Shown here piece by piece: positions 22,203 through 34,540 of a DNA stretch of 35,717 nt. The notes under the pieces were generated by a model. It was not told the DNA's origin and searched no databases. It saw only the letters and a program-made list of their open reading frames with translations. Made by a program: the position numbers and the translations under genes. Origin of the DNA: Paraglomus occultum (Eukaryota; Glomeromycota; Glomeromycetes; Paraglomerales; Paraglomeraceae); assembly GCA_910592205.1 (NCBI GenBank), contig CAJVPJ010000197.1, forward strand, positions 1 to 35,717, given 5' to 3'. Within the stretch, counting starts at the first letter, position 1; each line of letters opens with the position of its first letter.

Positions 22203-24288
22203 ATGCAGTATAATATTGCGTAATTATTTTGCTGTTAATGACATTGTCAAGTGTAAATATTGACTACGATTAACCGACAAAGTATATTTGCTATTCGATG
22301 TAGGATGGTGTCTGACTTCTTCTATCCGAATATGGGTGGAGTGGAGAGTCATCTCTATCAATTGTCACAGAGACTAATTCAACGAGGTCACAAGGTAAAT
22401 AACAATACATGCAATTCTATATTTGAAAGTTTTGAAATGATTAACATTCAAATCTGTAACGTATCAGGTCATTATTATAACACATTCGTATGGCAACCGA
22501 ACAGGTGTCCGATATCTTACCAACGGATTAAAAGTATACTATGTACCAATTATGGTTATCTACTCGGAAGCTACCCTTCCAACAATTTATGGATTCTTTC
22601 CAATTTTTCGGAATATAGTAATACGTGAGGAGATAAACATCGTACATGGACATCAAGCCTTTTCGTCATTATGTCATGAAGCAATTTTGCATGCAAGGAC
22701 AATGGGAATGAAGGCTTGCTTTACAGATCATAGTTTATTTGGCTTTGCTGATGCTAGCAGTATTTTAACAAACAAGTTGTTAAAGTGGACACTGAGTGAT
22801 ATAGACCACGTTATTTGTGTGAGTCATACAAGGTATGGAATACTAGAGATACGTGCTTGTTCAGATAATGCATCAGATTCGTATAACAAGTGCCAATTTT
22901 CATCAAGTAAAGAAAATACAGTCCTGAGAGCAGCACTAAATCCACAAATGGTGTCAGTTATACCGAATGCTGTAGTTGCATCTCAGTTTAAACCCGACCC
23001 GGCGGCACAAGACCAGAATTTTAGTATGTAGTCGTGCATTTTAATTCACTAGTATTTGTACATAAATCTTATTGTTCATTATACTCAAGTATACTCTCTA
23101 TGTAACGTGTTATATTGCAGTCACAATAGTAGTTGCTAGCCGTTTAGTTTACAGAAAGGGCATGGATCTTTTGGTTGCTGCAATCCCAAGAATCTGTCAC
23201 GAAAACCCTAAAGTCCGTTTTATCATCGGTAAGTAAACGATCAATTGATTTTTTTTACGTCTTGGTCGATTACTGTTAACAGATTTTATCTTAATAAAGG
23301 TGGCGATGGACCAAAAAGGATTGATCTGGAGCAAATGAGAGAAAAATATTTGTTACATGACAGAGTAGAGCTTCTTGGGACTGTTATGCAGCACGAAGTG
23401 AGAAATGTAAGCATGTCTTTTGAATATGAGTTTACCCATGTCGGTAATGAAAATAGACCCATGTCTTTATTAACTTGTAATTAGGTATTGACAAAGGGAC
23501 ACATTTTCCTGAACACCAGTTTGACTGAAGCCTTTTGCATTGGCATAGTGGAGGCTGCATGCTGTGGGTCTGTATACATTACAACTGCGACAACGTTATC
23601 CACATGTCGTTAATTAAGTACTATCCCTATACGTTAATAGGTTATTAGTAGTAAGTACAAAAGTGGGAGGAGTTCCAGAGGTGTTGCCTAGGCATATGAT
23701 TATATTTGCAAAGCCTGAAGAAGATGGTTAGTGAAGGATGCATTTGCTTATCATGGAACGGATGCGCTACATTCCCATGTTAATTACGACTAATGCTTTT
23801 CACAGATTTAGTAAATGCAGTGGCAAATGCCATTTCGAAGATCAAATTGAAGAAAGTTATCCCTGCAAAATTTCATGATGAAATCAAAGAAATGTATAGT
23901 TGGGTAAATGTTGCTGAGAGGACAGAGAAGGTACGCTTATGCTTGTGAATTGGATGTTAAATAAATGCACTATTATCAAAAAAATTTTGTTTTTTTTTTA
24001 CGATATTGGATTTAGCTAAGCAACAATTGGTGTATTGTCTATAAATAGGTTTATAATACAATATGGAAAATGAAAAATCCTCCGTTAATTGAGAGATTGA
24101 GAAGATATTATGGTTGTGGTTTATGGGCCGGGAAACTGTTTTGTATTCTTATGGCGTTGGATTACCTCATATGGATATTTTTGGAATGGGTTGCTCCTCG
24201 TGAAAGTATTGAAATTGCCCCAGCATTCTCATATAAGAAATACAGAAAGGTATGTTGTTTCAACAAAAGCCCTTTCATCGTCACGTGA
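22203..24288 (+). CDS. PIG-A (GPI3/SPT14): Phosphatidylinositol N-acetylglucosaminyltransferase catalytic subunit
   Basis: The ten-exon model is 22203-22219, 22304-22394, 22468-22832, 22908-23023, 23121-23228, 23300-23406, 23485-23567, 23641-23726, 23806-23930 and 24049-24288, giving 445 residues. This GT4-family enzyme transfers GlcNAc from UDP-GlcNAc to phosphatidylinositol on the cytosolic face of the ER, the first step of GPI-anchor synthesis. Family blocks are [72 protein letters not shown] and the EX7E motif E283-AFCIGIV-E291. One C-terminal membrane span lies at about 391-413. The 17-nt first exon (MQYNI...) restores the conserved N-terminus. The last exon may instead be spliced at 24250 to a short exon ending at 24346. 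The donor after 23567 (GTCTGT) is weak but enforced by frame. Confidence 0.94.
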
Positions 24289-25006
24289 TTATCACAAGCA
24301 ACTCACGGCAATTGCCGTAAATTCTCTAGATGTGTCAAATGGCTGACAAAGATGTTGATGATTCATGATAATCTATAACTGTAACTCTTATTTGAGCCCA
24401 CCGAATAGATCATTATCAGGGAAAAAAGGCGTTCTTAGCGGAAATAGATTAAGATAGAGATGATATTCTATTACTAAAGCTGTCTGCAACCTGCCTAAAT
24501 GGTAATAACATAGAAGGATGGTGACTTTTATAATTTGTTAGTCTGCTCGACACCTTTGTCTTGTTGCAGGATATGGGTAATTGTAGAATTTTGATACGAT
24601 AACTGTGTAACACCTAATAATAAAATGCTTTTCAATAAGATTATCATAAGAGCTCTACGGTGCCAACTGTGAAGACATGCTTTTCCAAAATCAACATCTA
24701 AACTTTATATGATATAGCAAGGAAGATGTAAATAATTGGGTTTGTATTTCTCACACTGAAACATCAACGTCGCGTCAGATATTCGAATGCCACGAAATAT
24801 GTTCACGTGATTCAGTTATTAGTGTTGACCTCGCAGAGATCGTAATATGGTTGTGTAGATGCACGCGCCTCTCAAAATTAGACTGGAAATGCTAATAGGT
24901 AAAGACTCGTTTATATGGGTTCGAATAAATCATTTATTAATAACTTGTTTTAATACTGGGGTGAATGGAGTATCCGCTGCGTTGAAAGGCCATGTTCTCT
25001 GAATTC
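24289..25006. other. Convergent spacer between PIG-A and the SET/MYND gene
   Basis: These 718 bp hold the 3' ends of two converging genes. AATAAA at 24619-24624 (plus) could serve PIG-A. TTTATT at 24933-24938, which is AATAAA on the minus strand, is about 70 nt past the SET/MYND stop. No other feature was found. Confidence 0.4.
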
Positions 25007-27171
25007 TTAATCACGATCCAGGACTTTGTCCAATACAGCAATAGCGATTTCCGCTTCACTATTTTTGAGACTTGTCTCTATCACTCTAGTGAGTTTATGC
25101 CGATGACCACACGTCACTTCTGAAATCTTCAGTGCCTTTCTAAGTTTAGTCACTGCTTTCTCCAATTGGTTCGTATACAAGAGTATTTTAGCAACCCTGT
25201 AAATTTGTAATGCAGTATCAGGGTGATATTCAGGAAATACAGCATTATATACTCTCTCCAGACATTCTGCATGTTGTAATGCTTCATCCCATTTATGAAG
25301 TTTACTGTCGCAGTCAAATAGGGCTCTGTGGGTCATTACTAACTCGTGATTCGCAAAATACAATAATGATTGTTGGATAAGAAACGCCTGATGAAGATAG
25401 GTCAAAGCATTTTCAGGTTCTGCAAATAATTCAAGATGACTTTAGCCTGAAAACCGGTTAGATAAAGTGCGTTGATATAACTACCTGATGCAGACAACTC
25501 GGATCCTTTTTTAAATAATGACCGCGCTTTCTCCAAGCTATCATCCAATGCCGCCATATCAAACGTTGATACCTTCCCACAATTACAAGAGACGACATAC
25601 TCTTCGTCCTTGTCAAAAGTACCTAAACATTATCAAATAAGCATTATTGGAATTTACCCAAGATATTCGATAAACATCTTGCATACTAACTAGGCTGATC
25701 AACAGGATTAGCGCAACTAGTGTTAGTACACCGTAGAGCGCTTCTTGGATCCACTTCAGAGACGGACTATATAATTTTAGCGATCCGTTAAGGAAAGTAT
25801 CGAGGGTATCAATTTTCATCTCAAACTTACTTTATACTTCTCACACAGTTCACATCGACACGTAAAAAAATATCTCTCGTGCAATTCTTTTCGACGCTCC
25901 TCACCAGTCAAGAATAAGTCTGTATATGAAATTGTGACCTGTAATATATACAAAGATCAGTGTTAGTCTTTAGTTTATACATTATTTTGCCGCATGGTTC
26001 GACTGTCACGTACTTCTTCACCTATTTCTATTTTCCTGATTGATCGAACATTCATTTTCAATCCTTCAAAAACCACTATACAGTTTGGCCAGCAAGAATG
26101 ATTCAACAGGGATACATTGGGATATATCCCAACTCCAATAGATTGCATCTCTGCATCCAGTACACTAAAGCCATTCGACGTCAACTGAATGTGCGTGATT
26201 CAGTCATTTGCATATTCCAAAAGTTCAAATTAAGATCCGGTTTAATCAACTCACTCTGCAAAAAAGAGTCAGCATATCTACAGCAGGAAGTAATTCATCT
26301 CTTCCAACACATTCTTTGACAACCATAGCCAGTTGGGCAAAGGTTTCCATCTGAGACTGTTGAAATTTAGAGTAATCTATTGGCAGACGGTTTTCCATCA
26401 TCAATAATGAATATTAGGTCGAATTGACAAGAGAATAGAACATAAAATGTTTAACTGCTTTCCAGGCTCTCAATTTGCTTAAACTGACAATTGAAAGATA
26501 TCATTAATCGTCTAATAATCAAAAGTATTAAATATATGACACTGGGCTCAACATACCAAAGTCACATCTACTTTTCTTTTCCTCAGGATCCTTGATGCTA
26601 AGCGAATGAACGTTGGAGGATTTCTTTGAACCTTTACAATTGCTTTACATTCCTCTTGATGGTTTTGCCAGTCATCAATCTGACATTGCTAGAAAAGTAC
26701 ACGTATATAAAAGCCGCGGGGGAAAGGATTCAACATCAGCCAGTTATTTTCGATCGCTGTATAATCGAATGCATTTGATGATACCTTGGAGCAATAATGA
26801 ATCAAACTGCATTTAGAGCATTTGAACATTCTTTTGTCGTTCACAAAGCATGAGCTACATGTGTTGGAGATATTTTGATCGTCCACCACCGCTGAGAACG
26901 GTAACGCTTGCCAAATACTAGTTCCTATGATATTTGTATGGAACAATATTTTAACATTCGTAGCCGCAATCCGATGCTTAGTAACATAGAAATTACCTCG
27001 TTGAATAGTCTCGAGAGCATAAATGCCTCTACCTTTATACTCCGTTTTTTTAATGCAAAACTTCTTTAGAGCTCCTTTAGGTTCATCCAATATTATATCC
27101 TCTTGGACTGCCTCGGTTTGTTTTGATTGTGATAATATATCTTCAAACTCTTTTGTTGGCTGGTTTTCCAT
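25007..27171 (-). CDS. SET and MYND domain protein (SMYD-type lysine methyltransferase)
   Basis: The ten exons, in transcript order, are 27171-26997, 26924-26785, 26688-26557, 26483-26456, 26376-26255, 26184-26014, 25938-25831, 25766-25691, 25622-25485 and 25419-25007, giving 500 residues. The architecture is that of SMYD proteins: the SET domain is split by a MYND zinc finger. The N-terminal SET part (KGRGIYALETIQRG) precedes a complete MYND finger (C81, C84, C94, C97, C103, C107, H115, C119). The SET core follows, with the S-adenosylmethionine-binding NHSCWPNC (227-234) and GEEVTISYTDL (254-264), then a post-SET cysteine cluster (C283, C285, C288). The C-terminal 150 residues are helical and TPR-like. 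All residues expected for methyltransferase activity are present; the substrate (histone or other protein) is unknown. Exon 4 is only 28 nt. The donors after 26456 and 25691 start GTTA and are weaker than the rest. Confidence 0.9.
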
Positions 27172-27587
27172 ATTTAGTCTTATAATTGAATCTGCTGGAA
27201 AATATAACTGCACTTAAAAAAAAGGACAACTTGGAAGGTTATGATTGATAAGCACTTCGGTAAAAAGAACAGTACTAGAAATCAGAGAGAACGTCTGACC
27301 TCATTTTCTATCTCGGTGACAAGTTGATGTGCGATAATCCCCAGTCTGCGCAATTTCTTTGTTTATGATTGGCGAAACACTAGAGAATGAATTGACAGAC
27401 TACAACTATTGGGTAAACTATATTAGCAAGAGAATACTTCTTAGAATAGTTACGATTGATTTACTTCGATCAGCGGAACAAGGCGATTGATCTTTCTGAT
27501 CATCATAAAATTGCAATCACAAGTCTTCCTTTCATTTTTAAAAACACGTGGTCAGAGAAGAGACTTGTTCAACTTAAAAGTCTAGTT

Positions 27588-30500
27588 TTACGGCAATTTT
27601 TTATTACGTCTAATTATGTTCTGAAGGTAAACTGTCAATGTCTTTCCGAACCATGATGACCATATATGGATTGCAATGAGCCATGAAATAAAGATGAGAG
27701 ATATAAAGTACAGAATATATGTGTATCTTACACCATAAAGTAAAGAATAAATAGTCATTAACAGAAGCATGCTACTAGTGACAGTTCGAGACCTATAGTA
27801 AACAAGTATGAGGTGATAGTCAGTTAGCGAATGCTCTCAATACGCAAAACGGGTAAAATTGTTTTAATCCAAATTCGCAGTCGAACTCTTTACCTGCCAG
27901 ATGTCCTCGGTAACATTTTCCCGCTATTCATTATTTCCACATAGAATATTACTGGTGCTATTGCTAAGATGCTATGATCCGATGAAAATGGTGCATACCA
28001 ATGTACTGCCAAATTCCTACTCCAAACCATTAACGCCGGGACATTAAAAGGAAGCAGAATGAACAAAAATATAAGAACTGATTGAACATAATGATAGTGA
28101 TCCCAATATTTCTGCAGGTCAGCGCCCTTTCCCTGTAAGAAGAATTGTGTTAGCACAATTATAAAACCAGTAAGCAGACCAGGAAATCGGGTTTAGGCCC
28201 GTCAATGGAAATTTCTACTTACAGCTGACCATGCATTCATCAATGATCGTATACATGATACTGTATGTACTACGAATGCTGCTACGAACGCAAGTTGATA
28301 TGGTATGAACACTGCAACGAGCACAAACACGAACACGGTAGCTATAGTCCTCCGGCGCATTCCAACTATCTTAGTTTCTTGTTGCCTATAACATGATGCA
28401 ATAACAATCGTTAAAATAGCGAACGCCAATACGTCAAGTGTAGATAATTTATTTCTTTTCTCGACCAACACCAATAAGAATTGATCTTTCACATCTTAAG
28501 ATGCTTACCTATTTACAACATGAGCCAATGAGAATCCTCTCCAGTTGATAGCAATTGTCGCTCTAGTCAATAATCTGACTAATAACAACAAAAATATCCA
28601 ACACACAGATGTAACCCCAACGCTCAAGATGAGAAAAAGCGGATGTAGAAACCAAAAAAATGGATCATGATTGCCAAGAAGTGTGTCATTAACATTAAAA
28701 GATGCCTTTTCTTTTATAGCCTTATGTACATCTCCGGGTGTAGACTCGACGGGAAATAAGTCTGCTAATGAGTACGTTTTAGATGCCCCGCTTATGGATT
28801 GGTATATCGATAAGAGCGACACAAATACGAGTAACTTGGGTAGAGTTCTTTGAACAAACTGTGCAAGTCCTTGTCCAAAGCTCATATACGGCCCTATAAA
28901 AAATCACCAAGATTTATGTATTAATGAAGTACTCGAATATTATATCACCATGCACGGTATTAAACGGTTCATAAACTCAATCGTTATGTAGTCCCCCTTG
29001 ACAATACATACCACCTTTCTGATATTCTTTCAATTGGATTCTCAAAGTCATTGCTACAACCATAAAGGGAAATGCTACCAAAACGGACTGAAATCGCATT
29101 ACAATTTTTCCTAAACTTCCGTACGCGTCCAGTCTGATGTCTATTGACAAAGGCGCTGAACATATCGGGTCTATCCAAAATTGTAGACTGAGACCTTTCC
29201 GCAGTTTCGGGCTGCTGACCGGAAGGACAAATGGAGCCTGCCCATGGATATTGATATCAACATTTTGGGCATTGACCAAAAATTTGGATTCGTGCATCGA
29301 TGATATTGATTGGCGAATGAATGTAGCAAAGAAGTGGTCGTCTGGAAGACAAGTCGATTAGTGCCTGTAAATGATAAATATTGAACGATATTCCCATCTT
29401 ACCATCACAGCCAGGACGATTCACAAACATCTTGTATGTCAAAAGACTATTATCAATTATTGGTATGTGCAGAGTAGACATTATGGAATCAGTCATTGGG
29501 AGCCCAGAAACATGTATGCCATAAAACAGGAGATCTACATCAAATTATAATTGATAACAATTAAATTTATAACTAGTCTGATAACATTAATGACGACTAA
29601 TACAAAAGTCACACCAGTTGAAGAAATGATAAAAACCATGAAATTCGATTTACATCAGAAAATTACACACCTTTCATCGACGTGTCAATCTGTGTGATGG
29701 TCTTGCTTTCATCAATAAATTCGGCTAATAGAAAGCCATCAAGTCCCACACCTTCTTTATTCATTATAGCAACGTACTGATAGTCACCCAACTCTTGTAC
29801 GTTCAATTTCAGAAAACTGAAAGTGCGTGTAGATGAAGGAACCCTATCATACTTTGTTGACGCAGGCATTAAGGATGCTTTATGAGATGCATTGTAACAC
29901 GACAACCTTGGCGCGCTAAGGAACGTTGGCTTTTCCACTGTCGCATCGTGCACGTCACGTAACTTATTGGGTCTGACTCCACATAACAAGACTAACAACC
30001 GTGAAGATTTCCCGAGATGATGATCGGTGAGGAGAGAGAATGTCGTCAAATTAGATAGAGGAGCTGGCGGTGGAATTGGCATAAGATATACTTTGTTTGA
30101 GATGTGCGATGTCTTGAGTACTAATCTCTGCTCCATATGAAGATAGACATGGGGTTTCTCTTCTAGATCCAACACTCCGAAAGACTCTATAAAATAAGTC
30201 ACGAGGCAGGAAATAGTAAAATTATAAATAAAAACGCCAAGATGGTCGGCATTAAGCTCATGACTATGTGAAAAAGCTTCTCATTCTCATACATAATTCG
30301 ATATATGCAGCAATCAATGTAATGCTAGATGCTTACCCCATCGATCCCGTTCCGTCTCCAACTGATCTTCGAGACCAGTCAGAAGTGCCTTGCGAAATAT
30401 TTTCATGCGCTCAGCTCTTGGCTTTGTCTGACCAGCGCGCCTTACGTCGACTATATTCAACATTGTCTTTGCAATCACGTTAACTAACTGCTTGCACCAT

Positions 30501-31801
30501 AAAATACACTGATGATCCATTGACGTCCACACATTCGGTATTGATGTGGTGAATACAGTGAATCCATGTGATGCCGGTACGAGTGAGTTAATATTAGCCG
30601 TATCTGAGCAGATAATAGTATCTAAATTGCCACCGGCTATGGAAATAAGCGTGACATCCGACAATGGAGCCGAGGATGCTTTGCCATTGGAATAGCTTTT
30701 CCGCCAGTATTTGTTAATATTAGTATAAATATTGCTTATTTGCCAATCAAGCGGCGCAGGTGGAAGTAGGTGGGGAGTTGCCATAGTGATAATTGTGTTT
30801 ATTGAACCGGGTTCATAATTAGGCATAGTAAATAATGTCCGGGCAACTATTCCACCCATTGAATGAGCAATAATAATTACGGAAGATGGTTCCGGATGAT
30901 CTCCGCGTGCAGCTGGATATAGCGAAAGTATGTATCGAATAGCATCATTAAGATACTCTGCCTGTTCAAGCAATGAGTTTCCATGAAGCGCAGAAAATTC
31001 CTCATTAAAATCAACTAGACACATTCGATACAAAAAAAAAAAAGAGTTATTTAATTGCAAATTAACACTATTACAAAAACAGAATAGGCATGACGCTCTC
31101 ACCGCTTCTTACTAATTTCCAGTACCTGTGAAAAAATCTAATCCTCTCACACTATCGTCCCATTCGGATCGTCCGTCATAGTACAAGTTGGCTGAAGCAG
31201 ATGCAATTGATCTCACTTGTTTGTAGCTTCCAGCATTTCCGGGGATAAACAGGGTAGGTATTCCGGTTGGTCTATCGCTGCTGTCTCTTCCAACTTCTCT
31301 ATACAAATATAATCCATATTTTTCAGCAAATATAGTCTGTTCACTATCAAATCCCACCATCTTAATATACTTGGGATTCATGTATGTAACTTCGCAGCCC
31401 TTTGTATCTCTTTGATAATTTATGAATGAATCAAAGATGAGTCCAGACATAATCATAGTAATTAATAGTATTAAGATTATTGAGAATGACAGGGATATTG
31501 ATGCAGATGTGTTGAGTAGTGAGGATAAATGCGAGGGCGATTTATTTCCATGTGACTCGGAAAATGAATTAGAATCGGGGGTAGAGCTTGAGTTCGATTG
31601 TGGGTTAATTGACTCGAAATTGGTAGATAATAAAGGTGCCTGTTCATTGGAAATCGGCGATGTAGGTGACGGTGTGCGCTCTCTAGTCTGTTGTCCATTT
31701 GAGCCGTCGATGCCTGACGCAAAGAAATCAAATGTTCTCGAATTGTCATAGCATTGCGGTGTGATTTGAAGTGTTTCGCATTGTTCTGATTCATGTACCA
31801 T
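27588..31801 (-). CDS. BST1: GPI inositol-deacylase (Bst1/PGAP1)
   Basis: The nine exons, in transcript order, are 31801-31126, 31014-30337, 30186-29671, 29534-29403, 29341-29012, 28893-28509, 28385-28223, 28132-27894 and 27792-27588, giving 1107 residues. Bst1 removes the acyl chain from the inositol of GPI-anchored proteins in the ER, needed for their export and quality control. Order: Ser/Thr-rich cytosolic tail, membrane span (about 101-122), lumenal lipase domain with FIPGNAGSYKQVRS (186-199) and the nucleophile elbow A275-H-S277-M-G-G, then lumenal beta-rich regions, then about eight C-terminal membrane segments. The protein ends in KKLP, a di-lysine KKXX-type ER-retrieval signal, in keeping with ER residence. 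The elbow has Ala where family members usually have Gly. The length and layout match full fungal homologues. Confidence 0.94.
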
Positions 31802-33109
31802 TTACTGAAATATGTGAAGGAGTTAATGGGCGAATGAATAAGGGGATGAATGGGATGATTGAATGAGAGTGAAACAGATCTAAAATTATCTCTTGTAGTT
31901 CAATTGACGTATTATTTGGTATGGTTAACGATTATTTGTATTGACTGTTCTAATTATCTCTGAATCGACGCGAACCAGTTGTTCCGTTGTCAACGTCAAC
32001 CGTTGTTGAATTATTCTCTCTTCAGTCTTTCATCTCGACTAACCTTGTAATTTCTATGTACCTTCGGTATATACCTCTTATATGTCTTCCAGGTTACGAA
32101 CAGCGTTTTGAAGAGCGAGCAGACTGAGAGAGCGAAAGCACTCTGTTTAAGTATGGCAGAAAGCTATGTTGGAAATAAATGCAACAACCTGGATTGGTCA
32201 CACATTAGTACTAAACATTAGGATCACAAAAACCGAAATCAGCGACAGAAAAAATAATTGTAGGTATGACATGCCTTTTCAGCAGGTGATTATTGTGTCT
32301 TATCACACGGGAATGCGGAGAAACCGAAGCACCGGACTTCATATTCCGAATGTTGATATTAATATACGAAGCCTAGAAAATGTTACGGGCGATACGGTCC
32401 GGTTTACGATGTTTCAGTTTCGTTTACCCGTCATTTAATGACTAATATAAGCTTAATAAAAGTAATGACTTTTTTTTTTCTCTTTCTCTTGGCATTTTCT
32501 TTTTTGATGAAAACAATGAATCGACGTTAAAGCGATAAGAGATTACATTTAACTCGTTGCTAACTTTTTTTGTGGTATTATCATTAATTAATTGCCAGGT
32601 CGACTTTACACTGAACGTTAACTATTACAATTCGCTTACATCACATCATTGTATTTCTAGAGTGATAACTCGCATTCCTTAGCACCCATAGTGTTATAAC
32701 GTTATTATGACTATGATGGTGCTAACCTATTATCGTTATTATGGCGAACATGACAATTGGCCATAATAATGATACTCAAAATAGTAATTCTATCAATTCA
32801 ATGATCGACAAACCCACATGCTTGCCGATTATCTCGAAGCGTTCACACAATTATCGCAGCCAATATTGTCTACTCCACATGATACTGGAAACTTATTCGT
32901 TACACAATGACGCACATTTCAACGCTGCGAGCTAAAGAAAAACCTGAGCGATACTAACCACCGAACGACATTTAACGGACGAAATGGCTCTAAACGCTTG
33001 GAAATATTCGTATCGTACCACGGCACAAGTAACCCAAATAGTTCTTGTTTGGTCCGTCTTGTGATTTCAAATTCTTCTTGCCTTTATTCGGTAATTTGAT
33101 TTTGTCATA
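31802..33109. other. Upstream region of BST1, no supported gene
   Basis: About 1.3 kb upstream of BST1. It includes an open frame at 32166-32438 (90 codons, plus) with no recognisable domain, which I do not call. There is no TATA box near the BST1 start. No repeat was recognised. Confidence 0.4.
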
Positions 33110-33160
33110 TGGGCATGCTGCAACACAACCAAAGTGAAGATTTGATTATGCGATGCTGAC
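33110..33160 (+). repeat. Dispersed repeat copy A
   Basis: The sequence from TATGGGCATGCTGCAACA onward matches the copy at 35642-35690 with small gaps. A weaker relative lies at 2873-2908. Copies A and B are in the same orientation and bracket the decayed coding relics between them. Confidence 0.5.
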
Positions 33161-33284
33161 TATGTGGCTGTAAACTTGAAGTTATGGACTTGTTAATTTT
33201 GATGTTCACTTTATTATACCAGAATGTGTTCATAACAGGATTATCTCTATATAAAATATATCAATGTGAAACTAATTTTCTTTA

Positions 33285-33690
33285 ACTTCAATTGAGCAAC
33301 TAGACCATTCTGTTGCCCTTTCAATAATTTGTTTTCCTCTTCTGACTACTTAAATTTTTCTTTTAAACTCTTTATCTTATCCAATAAACTCTTGCTTCTG
33401 TTTTTTACCTCACTCTTTTGACTTTTCTAATTTGCTACTTCTTCTTTTTCAATATTCAAATTTTTTTAGCAGTTGATAACTCTTTTTCTAGTCTCTAGTT
33501 TTATTTTCTAAACGAGTGCTGAAAAGCGTGTATAAGTAACTCTTTATCAGAAAGTGGTTTAGTTTTTAAACGGCTACAAAAGCATATATTTCTGTTCCTT
33601 TTTAACCTATCACATCATGGAAGAATATTGTTATTATAATCTTTTTTACAATCATTACAAATAAAAACTATGTCAGAATAAAACCATCAA
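33285..33690 (-). pseudogene. Possible decayed zinc-binding / coiled-coil coding relic
   Basis: On the minus strand, about 33665-33550 reads as a cysteine-rich stretch (F-I-C-N-D-C-K-K ... C-D-R-L-K-R-N-R ... C-x-C-S-R-L) followed by K-P-L-S-D-K-E-L, interrupted by a stop. Further along (33530-33290) it becomes Lys/Glu/Leu-rich, coiled-coil-like, with many stops and frame changes. This looks like a dead gene with a zinc finger followed by a coiled coil. The AT bias and interruptions make this tentative. Confidence 0.35.
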
Positions 33691-34540
33691 TAGTATTACA
33701 AGCTACCATTCAAATTAAGGAGAGTTGGATGGGCATAATCTAGAAAACAGAAATAAGCCCTGTTCATTTCTGTTCCGTTCCGATAAACGGCAAATCTGTA
33801 TTAGCCAATCAAAATCAGTGATAATGAAGACAAATTTCGTGTTTCTCCATTCCGCGTATTATTCCGTTTATTCCAAGACTTCAAGTGTTATACTTTGCAA
33901 AAAAAAAAACAAAACATATTTCCGAAAGCCATTAGAACCTTTTCTCGCAACACAACCTTTTACTTCTTCATACTTTTTAATAAAAGTGGGGATGGGAACT
34001 AACGGACATTGCAAATTTTTGGTTTCCATCCGTTTCGATCATGTGATCCAACACTTCATATTCTAATTTCATATTAGTTTACTTATTTTTTGAACAATAA
34101 GAGTTTGAAACTTATCAGTTAATTGTTTTTAGAATTTAATTTCATTCAATAATTGCTTGTTTCTTGTTTCTCTCTTGAAGTTCATTTATAATGTTTACCA
34201 TAAGCATTTTTTTTATAAAAAGTTTTTACATCATTTTATATCAACTTTCTTCAACTTTGCTTTTAAAACCCATATAAATAATAAGAACAAATTCCTAATA
34301 ATGGGTAAAAAACTTAACTAATTAGATTAGTGCTTGAAGCTTTATCAAATAAAAGTAAAGTAAAATATTTTTATATTAATTTATTTATTATACTGTTTAG
34401 GACAAGTAGTATCTTTGAATTCGTTTCTAATAAATGGGCAAATATTATAATAAAGATATTCTTGTCGTTAATAATCCAAAAAAAGGGGGAGTTAAAACTG
34501 GAATGGAAAAGGATTTGATTTTTTTGATAATTTTTAGAAA
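33691..34540. other. Very AT-rich spacer
   Basis: Low-complexity AT-rich sequence with homopolymer runs. The open frames at 33725-34066 and 34330-34518 on the plus strand show no recognisable domain. Confidence 0.4.

Noticed and set aside
22260-22628. Open frame reading through the first PIG-A intron and beyond
   Set aside because: It lacks an ATG at its start and includes introns; the PIG-A family sequence is recovered only with the spliced model.
24905-24940. GGGTTCGAATAAATC, resembling a tRNA B-box
   Set aside because: No acceptor stem, D-arm or A-box could be placed around it.
25613-25819. Hydrophobic frame on the minus strand suggesting a membrane segment in the SET/MYND gene
   Set aside because: Another frame of the same bases gives the expected DPRSALRC-type exon flanked by good splice sites, so the hydrophobic run is an artefact.
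32166-32438. 90-codon plus-strand frame upstream of BST1
   Set aside because: No domain, composition or context supports it; it is compatible with chance in a spacer.
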